A stretch of 64,000 bases of DNA, from positions 57,074,501-57,138,500 of the forward strand of contig CM075347.1 of assembly GCA_037693485.1 (NCBI GenBank), in the 5' to 3' direction. The translations under genes were made by a program, and so were the position numbers. The first letter of the stretch is position 1. The number at the start of each line of letters is the position of its first letter. This document shows positions 1 to 10,448 of the stretch, piece by piece. The DNA is from Kitagawia praeruptora (Eukaryota > Streptophyta > Magnoliopsida > Apiales > Apiaceae). The notes beneath the pieces were generated by a model. That model was not told the DNA's origin. It did no database searches and saw nothing but the letters and a program-made list of their open reading frames with translations.

Positions 1-643
1 CTAGCTATATAATATTTTTTTTCCGACTAACCAATTAAATGTTAGATACTAATAATATCAAATTCCGTATTTTTATTATTAAAAAAATTATTTACGCCAC
101 TATTTTCAATATATAAATGCACCAATTACTATTATATTTATAATAATGATTACTTATATTATATAAGTATATATAATTCAGATAACAAAAGTAGATATCA
201 AATAAATAAATTATTTATATATGATATATAATACTAAATGTAAAATTTAAAATAATTTTAACAATAATTTCATTATGACAATATAATTATTAAAATATAA
301 TTATAAATTTAAATATAAAAAAGGTACAACTGGAGATAAAATGATGAAGTGTTGAGTTTATTCATCAGTTCCCTAAATAAACTACATACATATATCAATA
401 CTCATAATAAATCAAATTTTACTTATAATGTCATATCTATTCAAATAAGTCTAATAAAAGATATAGTATTTTAGAAAAATACAAAATATAAAAGTTCAAT
501 TCATACTTTAAAAAAATCTATTGAACATACCAACATTAAATCAATTTCAACTTAAATAGTATTCTATTAACACATATAAAGTACAATTAAAGATAGAATA
601 TTATACAAAAATATTAAATTAAAAAATAAAGTTATACTTAATA
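1..643. other. AT-rich intergenic DNA, nothing recognised
   Basis: Very AT-rich sequence with short A/T runs and no reading frame of note. I see no terminal repeats, no coding similarity and no RNA gene. Confidence 0.6.
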
Positions 644-943
644 CTCCCTCCTTTCCCATTTGATATATCCTTTTTACTTTTTGCCCGAAATTGAAATACA
701 TAAAAATGATACTTTCGCTTATTATTTTTTTTTATTTTTTTATGAATAAAAAGTTTATTTTTATATTTTAATTAAGAAATAAATTTTTAAAAATATTACA
801 TAAAGACCTTAACTTATATACAAAAAATCAAAAAAAATGTAAAAGTATAAATTTATTTAATTAAAAGAGAGACAAGTGCATATTACATATGATACTTTAA
901 CCAAAACTTAATATCAAATTTATAAAACTGGTGGGAAATATAA
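644..943. mobile_element. Stowaway-like (Tc1/mariner) MITE, right end decayed
   Basis: The sequence TA followed by CTCCCTCC-TTTCCCATTTG at 642-662 matches the well known Stowaway terminal repeat and its TA target. The AT-rich interior and a region near 928-940 (ACTGGTGGGAAATA) look like the start of the opposite terminus, but the expected GGAGGGAG end is missing. I read it as a decayed or truncated copy about 300 bp long with no coding capacity. The right boundary is uncertain. Confidence 0.5.
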
Positions 944-2391
944 TTACATACAAGATCAAAGATCATGCATACCAAAAATAAAGAATTACCTAAATAATAT
1001 TCACCATCATTTTATTTTACTAAACTTTTACTTCATTAAGGGTGTGACTCGAAACAATAGCATTTTAAAAAGAGAATGTAAAAATAATACAATTACAAAA
1101 AGATAATTAATTTTGTTATTAATAGAAATCAATGCCTTAAATTTTAATCTTATAAAGTTAAGTACAAGTTTATCAATAAGCATATATTACAATATTCTAG
1201 CTAAAAGGAACATCATTGGCAAAAAATAACGAGAACATCATTGGCAATTCTATATGAGATTTCCGAACACTTCCGGCAAGCACAAATTAATTTAATCCTT
1301 CAACTGTCTAATACTGTCTAATACGTAAGGTTGAATATTAGGTCTAAAGAAAGTATTTTCTTGGTTATAAGTTCCACCATAGACAAATAAATCTCAATGA
1401 AGAAGAATTTTAAAGCTTCATTGTATCACCATAATCCTGAAACATGCCCAAGAACGAAAAGCAACATAAAAACTAAGAAACTCTAACATATTTAGCAAAT
1501 AAACAAATAATGGTATCATAGGTTAGACCATTCGATGAAGTTTGAAGGGGCATATAATGTTAGATGTACATTAATAAGCTATTTGACATTAAAAAACAAT
1601 GCTTGGTTTTATTACAATATAGCATCTATATATTATTAATCCTCTTTCTAAAAGGAGATTAGATATTACATAATATTTCGCTAGGCAAAATACATTTTTA
1701 AGGGTAAATCTAGCAACGAAACTTGAATATAAGTGGTTAATACCAAAAAAAACACATGGCTGGAGAAAACATATTCAGATACAAAAAAATAGGCATACAT
1801 AAATGAAAAGTAATAGCACAAGATCTGCAAAGGGATCAAGATGGATTTGTTAACATTCTTCAGCAGATCCTACCCACATGAATTGCTGCAACAAGAGTAT
1901 GTAATTGTGACAAATTATATGAGGATTAAAATAAGGTCTGAGTATTACTAAATAAAGATGAAATAACAGCAGGCTCTCCACAAACTTAAAACAAATGGCA
2001 TAGAATTCTTAAATCATACCAGTAGAAGTGAAGTCAGGATTACTGGTAATGCCGCTTGATAATTGATATACTTGCTCCACTTGTGTTTTTGGTTTGATTT
2101 TTAATCCGTCGACCAACAAACATCAAGACTTCATATCGAATCAAACCAAGAGATATGGTTGTAGTGTATGAAAAATGTCATCAATAAAGAGCAAGTTTTA
2201 CATGATTTACCCGCTTTAGTTCCTCTTGAAATTTCTTCCACAAGGTCCACTACTGGGGCTGGTTACTTAAATAAGTAGGGCTTAATGTATTATCTAACTC
2301 AATATCATAACATGATTATCTCATTGTGCTCACTCCATTTAACAGCAGGCTTTGCTTTGAAAACAAGTTCAAGATTTTTTCAGTTTTTGCT
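944..2391. other. Non-coding, nothing recognised
   Basis: AT-rich DNA without long frames, terminal repeats or clear similarity to known genes. It could include decayed introns or 3' flank of the bromodomain fragment to the right, but no exon is identifiable. Confidence 0.5.
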
Positions 2392-3070
2392 CTAATGCTT
2401 TTTGTATTTAATTAGAAATCTATCAAGCTCCCGTAGTGTTTCTGTTTCAAAATCATCAATATTCACTTCTATCTCATCATCATATCGATGAAGAGATGAG
2501 TTCCTCTTCTTATGATATCCATTTCTCAGCCGGTAAAGTTTGCAAATTAGAGCCAAATTTTTACTTTTCAGCATAAGTCATTTCCCACTTACTGGGATCT
2601 CTAGCCTTAGGCTTCTCTGGAGCAGCGACCCTTCCTGAATGACCAAAATTCACCAGATTAGTGTTGAGCACAAAACTGGTTATTGCTTCAATTGGTGGTG
2701 GTTGTGACGTATGAGCCTTCTTAGTTAAACTATCTTCAACTTTCACACATAATGATAACAACCCATTTTTCCTCAAATATCTGTAATAGTTGCTCGGCTA
2801 TGACATAAACATCCCGCCCTTTAGGATTATAGGTCATAGCACTCTGAAATGTGAGTCTAACATCCACCATAAATTCCATTCGGGACTTAATAAAATTCTT
2901 GTTAAGCCTACACTTCGCCTACATAAACCTTTACAAGTCTTAAGTTACTTACTCTTAATTTTTTCTAATCGAGACCCACCATCACCCCCACCTTGTTTCT
3001 TGTCACTTCTTTTTGACCTATTATCCACTGGCGAAATCTTAACTTTGCCTAAAAAAGAACTTAGAATTTC
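2392..3070 (-). pseudogene. GTE-type bromodomain/NET protein fragment, frameshifted
   Basis: Read on the minus strand, three blocks follow the order of plant GTE (BET-family) transcription regulators, which bind acetylated histones in the nucleus. A linker with SDKKQGGGDGG lies at about 2970-3030. A C-terminal half of a bromodomain follows at about 2775-2915 (NKNFIKSRMEF, then TFQSAMTYNPKGRDVYVIAE, then FEEKW). Next comes KARDPSKWEMTY near 2580, then a NET-domain piece at 2392-2500 with DEIEVN and ETLRELDRFLIKYKK. The blocks sit in different frames: one shift lies just after FEEKW near 2760, another between the linker and NET pieces. The N-terminal half of the bromodomain is missing between linker and NKNF. 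I infer a dead fragment, either of a degraded gene or a captured piece; the family assignment is firm, the paralogue is not. Confidence 0.75.
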
Positions 3071-4867
3071 AATAGAACTAATTCACCTTTTCGTAAGTCT
3101 TCCTTTATCTTCTCCAGATTACAGGGATAAACAATCAGCATGAGCGATTTCCTGCACAAGCCCCCTCGTACTTTCTAAAACTTTACTTTGCTCTTTCGTT
3201 TAAGCCATCTCCATATCCGCGTGTTGCCTTTCTTTGATCACCTTTTGTTTTCCTGTCTCAAGATTTTCATGTCCTGTTCTACTTCTAGTGCTGCGAACTT
3301 GAGAGATTTTCTCTTAAACCATGAACTTTAACCCTTAGCAACTCAAACTGCAGTTTATCTTCCTTAACCTTCTTCATTCGATATGAGCAAGCCTCTTTCT
3401 TCATCAGCCCTTCTTTTTTCTAGCATTGCCATACACATTTTTATCCATGAAACACAAGAATAGCATTCAAAAAATGAACATCATCGCAGAATTCCATATA
3501 AAATGCAAAATTAAAAAACTTTAGCAGACATTCGAGCATGGTGAGGACTAATTATAGGTACTGATATGCTTACCAGATTGTGAGGAAAATTATAGTCTCC
3601 ACAAAGCAGAGTTTTCTTTGACAGTCGGGATATCATACATTGACATCGACATATTTCGAAGTAGTCAATGTTGTGCGAATAGTACCTACAGAATCAATTT
3701 ACAATATTTTCTTTACCAGTAAATATATTGGTCAAAGCTCGCACTACTTTATTTTTCAATGCAAGAGAAAGTTTACAGGGCAACATGAATGCTAGTATTC
3801 TACTGCATAGCTCCCAGAACAGATTTAGATGTCTTGCTCTCATTTGTCATTTAGTTAGGTTCCTTGGAAAATTAGAAAGAACCCAAATTCAAGAAAGCTT
3901 TTGTTGAGAGGGTAACATGCTAATCTAACTGAACTCGGAGGACTATTTAACATTCTACTGAAACTACTTTCCTTCACAACAGTTTCAAACTAAAACAAGA
4001 ATATATGAAAAGCGAGAAATTATTATACTAATTATGGGCTAATGGCTGCATCATTTTCGTCATCAACTTAAAGGTAACAAGCACAGATAAAACATTTTGT
4101 GTGATGTTGTTCCCAAATAGCTGACATTACTAAGTTATAGTCACTAGAACAAGGAGAAGTCATTTCCTGTTTCTGACATCAAAAGTCTCCAAAACCATGA
4201 AGCTTCGACTTTGAGACTTTGTTACGCAGCTTTTACAGTGCCAAAACAAACTTCAAACAACTAAACATTCCAGGCCATGCATTAGTTTCAAGCAGAATAA
4301 AAATCTCAAAATCTACTACTAATGTCTTATATTAGACCATTGTTACAATGTCCCCGAAACTCCAACATTTTGGTCACGGGTAACTGGCCAGCTGTAGATC
4401 ATTTTCTTTCAAGTTTCTAATTGTTATCTCTATAAATTTTTTTCTCAAGTTCCAATCTGTTCATTCTTGATATACATAAATAGAATATTTTGATCTTGTT
4501 TTTTATATTAACATATATATATTGACCAAATATTAAGCCATAATGGAAACATGAAGTATCAATCTACTATACCAGTCAAACAGTTACTATGAACTGAAAA
4601 TAATTTCACAAAATCTCATGTTTAAGTGATGCTACCATCATTTTAGGTTTATAATTTGCAAATTTTGGCTGCAAAGTAGTTGGCTCCTTGCTAAAGTACA
4701 TGCAACAATGTCCATGCTACTAAGTTTTAAAAAATTAAATTGGCAATTATTACACTTTTTATTATCAACTACCAAACGGTGCACTGTAAAACTTCTAACA
4801 TTACAAGATCCGTAGGAAATAATCCAACAATGAACATATATCGCTGACAATTAGATAGAAGCCACAG
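3071..4867. other. Non-coding; short coiled-coil-like fragments on minus strand
   Basis: No gene is supported. Around 3220-3420 the minus strand gives short charged stretches in broken frames (for example RMKKVKEDKLQFELL and LEVEQDMKILRQENK) that could be a relic of a coiled-coil protein, but I cannot name it. The remaining 1.4 kb shows nothing. Confidence 0.4.
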
Positions 4868-5000
4868 CATAGCTAGTTTTCTTTTTCTTTTATTTGATCA
4901 AGGCCAAAGATATTTATGTACTCGCGCACACATTCGCCTCCACCGAGGCTCAAACCCTCGACCTTTGGTAACTAAGGACGAGAAACATCACCTAGGCTAA
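4868..5000 (-). mobile_element. SINE-like tRNA-derived retroposon
   Basis: On the minus strand a possible RNA polymerase III box A (TAGCCTAGGTGAT) at about 4992 is followed by a box-B-like GGGTTTGAGCCTC near 4945-4957. The unit then runs into an A-rich tail (AAATAAAAGAAAAAGAAAA) at about 4870-4890. This layout is that of plant tRNA-derived SINEs. I do not see a clear target duplication, so the ends are approximate. Confidence 0.55.
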
Positions 5001-5100
5001 TATTTACAAAATAAATTACATCAATTACTGTGAAATGTGGGACAAACATCAGAGCAAAATTCTACTTCCTAAACTTTTCGGGTAAAGACTATGGATGATA

Positions 5101-5143
5101 TAGAGAGAGAGAGAGAGAGTGAGAGTGAGAGAGAGAGAGAGAT
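5101..5143. repeat. (GA)n microsatellite
   Basis: A run of GA dinucleotides interrupted twice by GTGA. It lies about 50 bp beyond the donor end of the RPN5-like exon, within what would have been intron. Confidence 0.9.
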
Positions 5144-5194
5144 AATATAGACAAACTAACAAACTTAAAATGGAATATTTAAAATTGTAAATAC

Positions 5195-5391
5195 CTTATC
5201 ATTAATTTATAGTAGATACGCTTTAACTCAAGAAGCGATGGTATGTTGGAAAGAGCCTCTTTAACAACATTGTCACTTTCTTTGGCCTTATTCTTCTCCT
5301 CTGGAGCGTCTACCTCAAAAACCCCTAGACTAATTTTTTTGGAGATCATTTGTGCACGTACATAATCCTGGCGGTCCAAACATAGCCCAAC
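5195..5391 (-). pseudogene. RPN5: 26S proteasome subunit RPN5-like, downstream exon
   Basis: The minus-strand translation LCLDRQDYVRAQMISKKIS, then DNVVKEALSNIPSLLELKRIYYKLMIR, closely follows plant RPN5 (PSMD12), a lid subunit of the 26S proteasome. The exon has a good acceptor (TTTTAG at 5397-5392) and donor (AAG then GTATTT at 5197-5189). The codon phase joins the preceding RPN5 exon found at 10784-10856: that one ends at Q and this one begins with the V codon. The approximately 5.3-kb copia element sits in the intron between them, 27 bp upstream of this acceptor. No further downstream exons are found in 1-5194, and the partner exon is frameshifted, so I regard the locus as a non-functional fragment. 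Confidence 0.8.
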
Positions 5392-5417
5392 CTAAAATGT
5401 TTATGTCGCATGTGGTA

Positions 5418-5422
5418 TTATT
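5418..5422. repeat. Target site duplication TTATT (left), copia element
   Basis: TTATT directly precedes the TG of the left LTR and recurs directly after the CA of the right LTR (10712-10716), a perfect 5-bp duplication as made by retroviral-type integrase. Confidence 0.95.
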
Positions 5423-5685
5423 TGAACAAAGTAGCGGAATAGTGTTTAGTGTTTTTGATATTGAAAGTGTTTATAGTTTTTGTGGTATTACATACGTTTT
5501 TTTTGGTGTGTTTATCTATGAGCTAGCTGGGCCTTTATATAGGCTCCAAACTGCACCATCTTACATCATTGCTTACATATGTGATCATTGACTAGCCTCT
5601 TTATTTTACTTCTTGCTGCAGCCTACCTTCATTTTCCACACACGGGTTTGAATTCTAACACTTCTAGTGAGTTTGACTTCTAACA
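5423..5685 (-). repeat. 3' LTR of copia element
   Basis: 263 bp bounded by TG and CA, apparently identical to 10449-10711. The first six bases of this LTR on the minus strand (TGTTAG) supply the last cysteine codon and stop codon of the polyprotein. Confidence 0.95.
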
Positions 5686-7734
5686 CTCCCCCTCAAGTTG
5701 GGCAGTCGGTGCTCCAATGCCCAACTTGCGTAAAGTCTCATCGAAGGCTTTAGTATTGACTGCCTTTGTCAGGATATCAGCTAATTGATCATTTGATCGA
5801 ACAAACGGAAGTTTGATTGTCTTATCTTCCAATTTGTCCTTGATGAAATGTCGGTCTATCTCGACGTGCTTCGTTCTGTCATGTTGGACCGGATTTTCTG
5901 AGATACTTATAGCTGCCTTATTGTCACAAAATAGCTTACATGTTGTTTTCTGTGGAAAACCAAGTTCATTCATGAGTTTCCGAATCCATAGGATTTCAGT
6001 TATTCCTTTTGCAATTCCTCTGAATTCTGCCTCTGCACTTGATAGGGCCACCACCTTTTGTTTTTTACTTCTCCAGGTGACCAAGTTACCACCTACTAGA
6101 GTAAAGTACCCAGAAGTGGATTTCCTGCCGTCACGATCTCCTGCCCAGTCTGCATCTGTGTAGGCAATTAGATCCAGATGATCATTTTTGGCGAAGTAAA
6201 TTCCCGTGCTACTTGTACCCTTTAAGTACCTCAAAATTCTCATTACTGCTGTCATGTGTTGTACTTGTGGGAGGTGCATGAACCTGCTCACCACTCCTAC
6301 AGCATAAGCTATATCTGGTCTTGTGTGAGCTAAGTAAATGAGTTTTCCCACAATCTTCTGATATTGTTCTCTTTTAGCCAGTTTTGCTCCTTCAAGAATT
6401 TGAAGACCATGATTAGCAACGATCGGTGTCTCAGCTGGTTTACAGTCTAGCATTCCTGTTTCTACCAGAAGATCAAGGATATACTTTCTCTGGTGAATGA
6501 AGATTCCTTGTTTCGACCTCAGAACTTCTATGCCAAGAAAATACTTGAGAGTCCCCAAATCTTTCCTCTCAAATTCTTGAAATAGTTTTCCTTTTAAGTC
6601 AGTGATCTCTTCCTCATCATTTCCAGTGATAATCATATCATCCACATAAATTATCAAGCAAGTGATTTTATCTCCAACCCTCTTCAAGAATAGGGTGTGA
6701 TCTGAGTTGCTTTGATTGTACCCAAACTTCTTCATAGCTTTTGTGAATCTTCCGAACCATGCCCTAGGGGACTGTTTTAGCCCATAAAGTGCCTTCCTCA
6801 GTCTACATCCTTCTTTATCTCCAAATTCCTGAGAATACCCTGGTGGTGCCTCCATATATACTTCTTCATCAATACTTCCGTGAAGAAAAGCATTTTTTAC
6901 ATCAAACTGGTATATGGGCCACTCCTTGTTTGCTGCTATTGAGAGCAAGACCCGTATTGTATCAATCTTGGCTACAGGAGAGAAGGTCTCTGAGTAGTCA
7001 ATTCCATATGTCTGGGTATATCCTTTAGCCACTAGTCGTGCCTTGTACCTCTCAACTGTTCCATTTGCTCGGTATTTGATAGAGAATACCCATCTGCAAC
7101 CTACCTTTTTTTTTCCTTTTGGTAGGATGCATTTTTCCCATGTTTTGTTTCTCTGTAGAGCTGAATACTCGTCCTCCATAGCTTGTTTCCACTTTTCATT
7201 TCCAAGGGCTTCCTTCACTGTTTTGGGAATGTCAGTGGAGTATACAGAGGCGGTAAAAGCCATGGCTGTGCTGGACAAGTTCTCATTGCTGATTCTCTCT
7301 ACAGGATATTTAGACCGTTGGGCCTCATACTCTGGATCATACCTTCTCGGTGGAACTCCTCTTGTACTTCTCGGGGGTAACTGATACCTGTTTGGAACAC
7401 TATCACTAGGAAAAATATTAGTCTCAATAATAGTATCAGTTCCAGAGTTCTCAGAATTAACCTCTGCTGAGGAGAGGTCATCAGAAGGATGCTCATTAGA
7501 CGAAACTGGAGTGGACATAATAGGAGATACTGATGGAGGAGATACTGATGCTTCAGGAGCAACATCGGTGGTATTACTTACTTGTGTTGTAGGATCTGGA
7601 TTCATCACTTCTGGATATGTTAACCAGCTAAGGTCATCAAGGTCATCACTCAAACTCTCCCCCTGAGGACTAAGCTGGGTATAGTAGTAAGACTGTTCAA
7701 AGAATTCACAGTCTAAAGTAGTGTAGATTTTGTC
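5680..7734 (-). CDS. pol: Copia polyprotein, C-terminal part: reverse transcriptase and RNase H
   Basis: This part copies element RNA into DNA and degrades the RNA strand inside cytoplasmic particles. Reverse transcriptase motifs appear in order: GCRWVFSIKYRANG, RYKARLVAKGY, FDVKNAFLHG, YGLKQSPRAW and the catalytic YVDD. RNase H follows with TDADWAGD, KSTSGY, SSAEAEF and a C-terminal DQLADILTKA. It is in the same frame as the Gag-integrase part, the two being separated only by a TAG at 7735-7737; the first ATG-independent sense codon after it is at 7732-7734. The frame runs through the purine tract and ends inside the LTR. As it has no start of its own in a normal context, it would be expressed only by readthrough or from an intact relative. 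Confidence 0.93.
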   Translation of the reverse strand, partial: DKIYTTLDCEFFEQSYYYTQLSPQGESLSDDLDDLSWLTYPEVMNPDPTTQVSNTTDVAPEASVSPPSVSPIMSTPVSSNEHPSDDLSSAEVNSENSGTDTIIETNIFPSDSVPNRYQLPPRSTRGVPPRRYDPEYEAQRSKYPVERISNENLSSTAMAFTASVYSTDIPKTVKEALGNEKWKQAMEDEYSALQRNKTWEKCILPKGKKKVGCRWVFSIKYRANGTVERYKARLVAKGYTQTYGIDYSETFSPVAKIDTIRVLLSIAANKEWPIYQFDVKNAFLHGSIDEEVYMEAPPGYSQEFGDKEGCRLRKALYGLKQSPRAWFGRFTKAMKKFGYNQSNSDHTLFLKRVGDKITCLIIYVDDMIITGNDEEEITDLKGKLFQEFERKDLGTLKYFLGIEVLRSKQGIFIHQRKYILDLLVETGMLDCKPAETPIVANHGLQILEGAKLAKREQYQKIVGKLIYLAHTRPDIAYAVGVVSRFMHLPQVQHMTAVMRILRYLKGTSSTGIYFAKNDHLDLIAYTDADWAGDRDGRKSTSGYFTLVGGNLVTWRSKKQKVVALSSAEAEFRGIAKGITEILWIRKLMNELGFPQKTTCKLFCDNKAAISISENPVQHDRTKHVEIDRHFIKDKLEDKTIKLPFVRSNDQLADILTKAVNTKAFDETLRKLGIGAPTAQLEGEC
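5686..5699 (-). other. Polypurine tract of copia element
   Basis: AACTTGAGGGGGAG on the minus strand abuts the 3' LTR and would prime plus-strand DNA. It also encodes the last residues of the polyprotein. Confidence 0.9.
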
Positions 7735-10059
7735 CTAGATAGGGTCATAACACCGATACCCCTTTTGATTAACCCCATACCCAAGAAAGACACATTTAAC
7801 AGCCCTGGGTTCTAGTTTGGTGCACACCCCTTTTTGAAGATGAACATAGACAATGCATCCAAAGACTCGAGGAGGCAAGGAATGTGAAGATGGAATTGAG
7901 ACGTGTGACCCAAGAGTATTGAGGGGTGTGTTGTAATTGAGGGGTTTTGTGGGAAGGCGGTTTGTGAGATAGGTAGCAGTAGCAATAGCTTCCGGCCAGA
8001 AGTGAACAGGAACATGAGATTCGATCATAAGGGCTCGGGTGATTTCAAGAAGGGTTCTATTTTTTCGCTCAGCTACACCATTCTGTTGAGGTGTGTAAGA
8101 ACATGTGGTTTGGTGGAGGAGGCCATGGTCAATAATGAACTGTTTCATGTTCAAGTTAACGTATTCCCCCCCATTGTCAGACCGTAAAATTTTTGGTTGA
8201 GCTTTGAACTGAGTGCAAATCATGTGGTAGAATTTAACAAAGACATCAAACATTTCAGATTTGTGTTTTAAAAAATACACCCAGCTCATGCGAGTACAAT
8301 CATCCACAAATAAAACAAAATATGAAAAATTATGAAGGGTAAAATCTGGAACTGGTCCCCATACATCAGAATGAATCAAGGCAAATGGTTGAGTACTATG
8401 AGTCATACTAGGATAGTATGAGTGCTTATGGCTTTTAGCTAAAACACATGCTTCACAATTCAAATCTATGGCAATGTTCTTTAAAGAGGGAAATAATCGT
8501 TTGAGATAACCTATGGAGGGGTGACCTAGCCGACGGTGCCACATCCAGAGTTGATGTTCCGGTGATCCATGAGCAAGCAAAGCGTTACCGTTTTGAGTCA
8601 CCTCATTCACATAGTATAATCCTCCTCGTTCAGTACCATGCCCAATGATCCGTCCCGTCTGAGCATCCTGCACAACACAACCAGATGATGTCATTAGAAC
8701 AGTACAGTCAAGTTCCCTAGTTAACTGGCTAACAGATAAAAGCTTGTGAGTAAGACTAGGAATTAAGAGGCAGTTTTGTAAATGGATATTAGAGGTAACA
8801 TCCACAGTTCCGGCCTGGGTAACGGAAATATATTCTCCGTTTGCACTTTGGATTTGGGTACGATGAGTGTTGTTGGAGGACACAATATCGGAAGAATCAT
8901 AGGTCATTGTATCGGTGGCCCCACAATCAAAAATCCATGGATTGGATATTTGGTTACATACTAGGCCCAAAGAATTTTGATTTCTGGTGACTTTGCTTTC
9001 AGGGACTGTACCTGATGTCTGATCAGTATGTAGCGTTGTTGTGAGGGGTTTGTCGTCGTTACTATCCGAACCACCTACAGCTAGGTTGGCCTTACCGCCG
9101 GTCCTGGAAATTATAGCCTTGGAGACGCCCTTCCTCTGCTTCATGTCGTCCCACCATTCTGGATACCCGATGATTTTGAAACAACCCTCCTTGGTGTGTT
9201 TCGTACCACCACAATGGCTGCACTTGAGCTGAGTTTTATCCTCTCGTTGGAATGACGAGGATTCCGACCGATGTTTTACGAGGAGCCCACTACCAATCTC
9301 TGAAGGTTCTCGTCCCAATGATGAGTTGCTGGCCATTATGCCGCGACGGGCAATCTCCCGTCTTATGGACGCGTAGGCTGCGTCAATGGTGGGTAGTGGA
9401 TCTTGATACAATATATCCCTCTTTTCTTTGTCTAGAGTATCACTTACTCCAGCCAGAAATTGGTACAATCTTTGCCTTTGTATGAAGGAATTAAATAAAG
9501 TAATGTCCTCTGCACACTTCATGGGGTTGGGCATTCTCCTGTCTATTTCCTTCCACAGAGTGTTGAGTTTACTGAAATATATTTCTATAGTGTCCCTTCC
9601 TTGTCTCATTGTTGCTGCCTTTGAACTTAGATCATAGATCTGGAGTTCGTCTCTCCCACTGCTAAGGAGAGTTTCAATTCCCTTCCATAGTTCCCGGGCA
9701 GTCTTGTAATCCAGAAATTGGTTCACAAGATCTCCATCAATATTTTCAATGATCCAAGATAAGACCATCGAGTCCTTTTGAGCCCACTGTTGGTACTCAG
9801 GGTCATCTGGTGGAACGGGATTGGTGGTGATATGATTGAGCCGGCCTCGACCACCAATAGCAATATGCATTAATTTACACCATTTGGTGTAATTAGTGAA
9901 ATTTAGTTTTTCGGCAACACGCACCGTTTGTGATATTCCGGTTTCTGGGAGGTTTGGATTTTTTTGTAGTTTATGAAATAATTGGAACATTTGTTCCATT
10001 TGTTCCATAGAGACTAACTGTGTTGTGGTTTCTGGTTGTTCAGTCATTTGTTCAGCCAT
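7735..10059 (-). CDS. gag-pol: Copia Gag-protease-integrase, ended early by TAG
   Basis: 774 codons from an ATG (10057-10059). Gag (about residues 1-270) includes the UBN2-like core with ARELWKGIETLL. A CCHC knuckle follows (CSHCGGTKHTKEGC, about 280-295). The protease motif is WIFDCGATDTM, with Cys where most retropepsins have Ser or Thr. The pre-integrase zinc motif (LWMWHRRLGH, then CEAC) comes next. The integrase core shows its Asp/Asp/Glu triad within HSDVWGP, RSDNGGEY and PQQNGVAERKNR. The frame stops at TAG 7735-7737, after FLGY and CYDPI, exactly between integrase and reverse transcriptase, yet continues open in the same frame. I infer a recent nonsense change, as the bases after the stop (GACAAA) do not match the known leaky CARYYA context. 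Confidence 0.93.
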   Translation of the reverse strand: MAEQMTEQPETTTQLVSMEQMEQMFQLFHKLQKNPNLPETGISQTVRVAEKLNFTNYTKWCKLMHIAIGGRGRLNHITTNPVPPDDPEYQQWAQKDSMVLSWIIENIDGDLVNQFLDYKTARELWKGIETLLSSGRDELQIYDLSSKAATMRQGRDTIEIYFSKLNTLWKEIDRRMPNPMKCAEDITLFNSFIQRQRLYQFLAGVSDTLDKEKRDILYQDPLPTIDAAYASIRREIARRGIMASNSSLGREPSEIGSGLLVKHRSESSSFQREDKTQLKCSHCGGTKHTKEGCFKIIGYPEWWDDMKQRKGVSKAIISRTGGKANLAVGGSDSNDDKPLTTTLHTDQTSGTVPESKVTRNQNSLGLVCNQISNPWIFDCGATDTMTYDSSDIVSSNNTHRTQIQSANGEYISVTQAGTVDVTSNIHLQNCLLIPSLTHKLLSVSQLTRELDCTVLMTSSGCVVQDAQTGRIIGHGTERGGLYYVNEVTQNGNALLAHGSPEHQLWMWHRRLGHPSIGYLKRLFPSLKNIAIDLNCEACVLAKSHKHSYYPSMTHSTQPFALIHSDVWGPVPDFTLHNFSYFVLFVDDCTRMSWVYFLKHKSEMFDVFVKFYHMICTQFKAQPKILRSDNGGEYVNLNMKQFIIDHGLLHQTTCSYTPQQNGVAERKNRTLLEITRALMIESHVPVHFWPEAIATATYLTNRLPTKPLNYNTPLNTLGSHVSIPSSHSLPPRVFGCIVYVHLQKGVCTKLEPRAVKCVFLGYGVNQKGYRCYDPI

Positions 10060-10090
10060 TGTCTCCGGCGATAAACAGTTCTTTTTCTCG

Positions 10091-10210
10091 TATGAACAGT
10101 ACCGTATGTATGAACAGTACCGTATGTATGAACAGTACCGTATGTATGAACAGTATCGTATGTAAGAACAGTTCCGTATGTATGAACAATACCGTATGTA
10201 TGAACAGTGT
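10091..10210 (-). repeat. 18-bp minisatellite in copia leader
   Basis: Seven tandem copies (last partial) of an 18-bp unit, TGTATGAACAGTACCGTA with small variants, starts spaced exactly 18 bp apart from 10091 to 10199. It lies between the primer site and the Gag start codon, so it forms part of the transcribed leader. Confidence 0.95.
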
Positions 10211-10434
10211 TTTTAGTCACTATTCATCATCTTCTTCTTGAAAAACTTCCGGCAGCTCGTACGGCTTCGTCTGACGTCGGTTTTGAATTCGGAAGATACC
10301 TCTGGACTCGTATCAGTGAGGCCAATCTAATGGTATGCTCAAAACTGAGTTTCGACCACCTTCAAAAAACTCAAAAATTTCACCTGCTTGACAGTTTGTT
10401 CTTCTTCTGAAATGTGTTTCCCTAGGATAGAACT

Positions 10435-10448
10435 TGGCTCTGATACCA
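10435..10448 (-). other. Primer binding site, initiator Met-tRNA
   Basis: TGGTATCAGAGCCA on the minus strand directly follows the 5' LTR. It is the standard plant initiator methionine tRNA complement. Confidence 0.93.

Noticed and set aside
2790..3143. 117-codon plus-strand frame
   Set aside because: It is the antisense of the bromodomain and linker pieces read on the minus strand.
4900..5000. tRNA gene
   Set aside because: Box A/B-like motifs are present but no cloverleaf can be drawn and an A-rich tail follows, so SINE is the better reading.
10091..10210. 18-bp repeats as a CRISPR or iteron origin
   Set aside because: Contiguous minisatellite without spacers, inside a copia leader.
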